In this document: piece by piece, positions 63,641 to 64,000 of the stretch
Layout: the number at the start of each line of letters is the position of its first letter
Position numbering within the stretch: the stretch's first letter is position 1
NCBI GenBank assembly: GCA_949825045.1
Contig: OX463809.1
Location: 7,343,501 to 7,407,500, forward strand
Direction: 5' to 3'
Length of the DNA: 64,000 bases
From: Argyresthia goedartella
Taxonomy: Eukaryota; Arthropoda; Insecta; Lepidoptera; Argyresthiidae
Made by a program: the position numbers and the translations under genes
The notes under the pieces: model-generated
Database searches by the model: none
The model's input: only the letters and a program-made list of their open reading frames with translations
What the model was told of the DNA's origin: nothing

Positions 63641-63699
63641 GATTACCAAAAAAAACGAAAATTTACTACCAATAAATTCGAAATGACTGCCAGAGTTAG

Positions 63700-63870
63700 T
63701 AAATCACCAAAATGTGTTTGGATACATGAACACCAAACTTCTTTTTATGTTTTAAGTATTTTTTGTTGTTCTTACATGTTCAACCTAACACGAAGGATAA
63801 AGGGGGCTTCGCTTCGCTCACCCCCTTACCCTTCACCTAAGCTACCGCAGTATTCTGCCCTGACATTTTT
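63700..63870 (-). repeat. dispersed repeat with GCGAAGCGAAG core, copy 3 (inverted)
   Basis: Read on the minus strand: GCGGTAGCTTAGGTGAAGGG, TAAGGGGGTGAGCGAAGCGAAGCCCCCTTTATCCTTCGTGTTAGGTTGAACATGTAAGAACAAC. The same order is seen as at 47665-47790 and 25085-25190. Confidence 0.7.
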
Positions 63871-64000
63871 TGCAACTTTTGGTGATCTTACCATTTTGGG
63901 CAAGAAAAAAATATTTTGGCGATCATTATATTTGTTGCCCTTAATTTATTGTGCACCAGACTGCCCTTACTAGCAATAGATTGTCCTATCCTGCCCAGGA

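Overview
The window reads as nuclear DNA of an insect, most likely a moth or butterfly. This is inferred from AT-rich, intron-split genes with standard GT-AG borders, a DD37D (maT-type) mariner, LOA-, Jockey-, RTE- and CR1-like LINEs, tRNA-headed SINEs and many small terminal-inverted-repeat elements. No bacterial or organellar features were seen.

Four host genes can be modelled exon by exon with consistent splice phases. (1) 982..4422 (+): a four-exon, 179-aa coiled-coil protein that resembles the kinetochore subunit Dsn1. (2) 16364..32519 (-): Sin1/MAPKAP1, the TORC2 subunit, with seven coding exons and 521 aa. (3) 33144..40218 (-): a SMYD4-type TPR-MYND-SET protein with seven exons and 684 aa. 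(4) 33583..35124 (+): a Tctex1-family dynein light chain with four exons and 153 aa, lying wholly inside the last intron of the SMYD4-like gene on the opposite strand.

The most notable structure is a direct tandem duplication across the 3' ends of the convergent genes 1 and 2. Unit A is 3198..11662 and unit B is 11672..22390, joined by 9 bp of filler. Both outer breakpoints lie inside LINE remnants, one in intron 2 of the Dsn1-like gene and one in a Sin1 intron. Each gene keeps one complete 3' end, and each unit carries an orphan 3' piece of the other gene: Sin1 exons 6-7 at 7669..7023 and Dsn1-like exons 3-4 at 12019..13767, the latter split by a LINE. The two units work as a paired record of filled and empty sites for five later insertions: LINE, pogo-like element, small retroposon, 719-bp TIR element and a second pogo-like element. 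Unit A also carries a TA-GA-TA sequence where unit B holds a pogo-like element, which looks like an excision footprint.

Layout: 1-3.2 kb, Dsn1-like 5' half with a LINE in intron 2; 3.2-22.4 kb, the tandem duplication; 22.4-32.5 kb, Sin1 introns and 5' exons, with a GC-rich Jockey-like LINE in intron 3; 32.5-40.2 kb, the nested Tctex1/SMYD4 pair; 40.2-64 kb, repeat-rich DNA with a CR1-like LINE (44.6-47.7 kb), a maT mariner (48.1-49.4 kb), a LOA-like LINE with a 1264-aa open frame (52-56 kb), SINEs and LINE scraps, and no host gene that can be supported.
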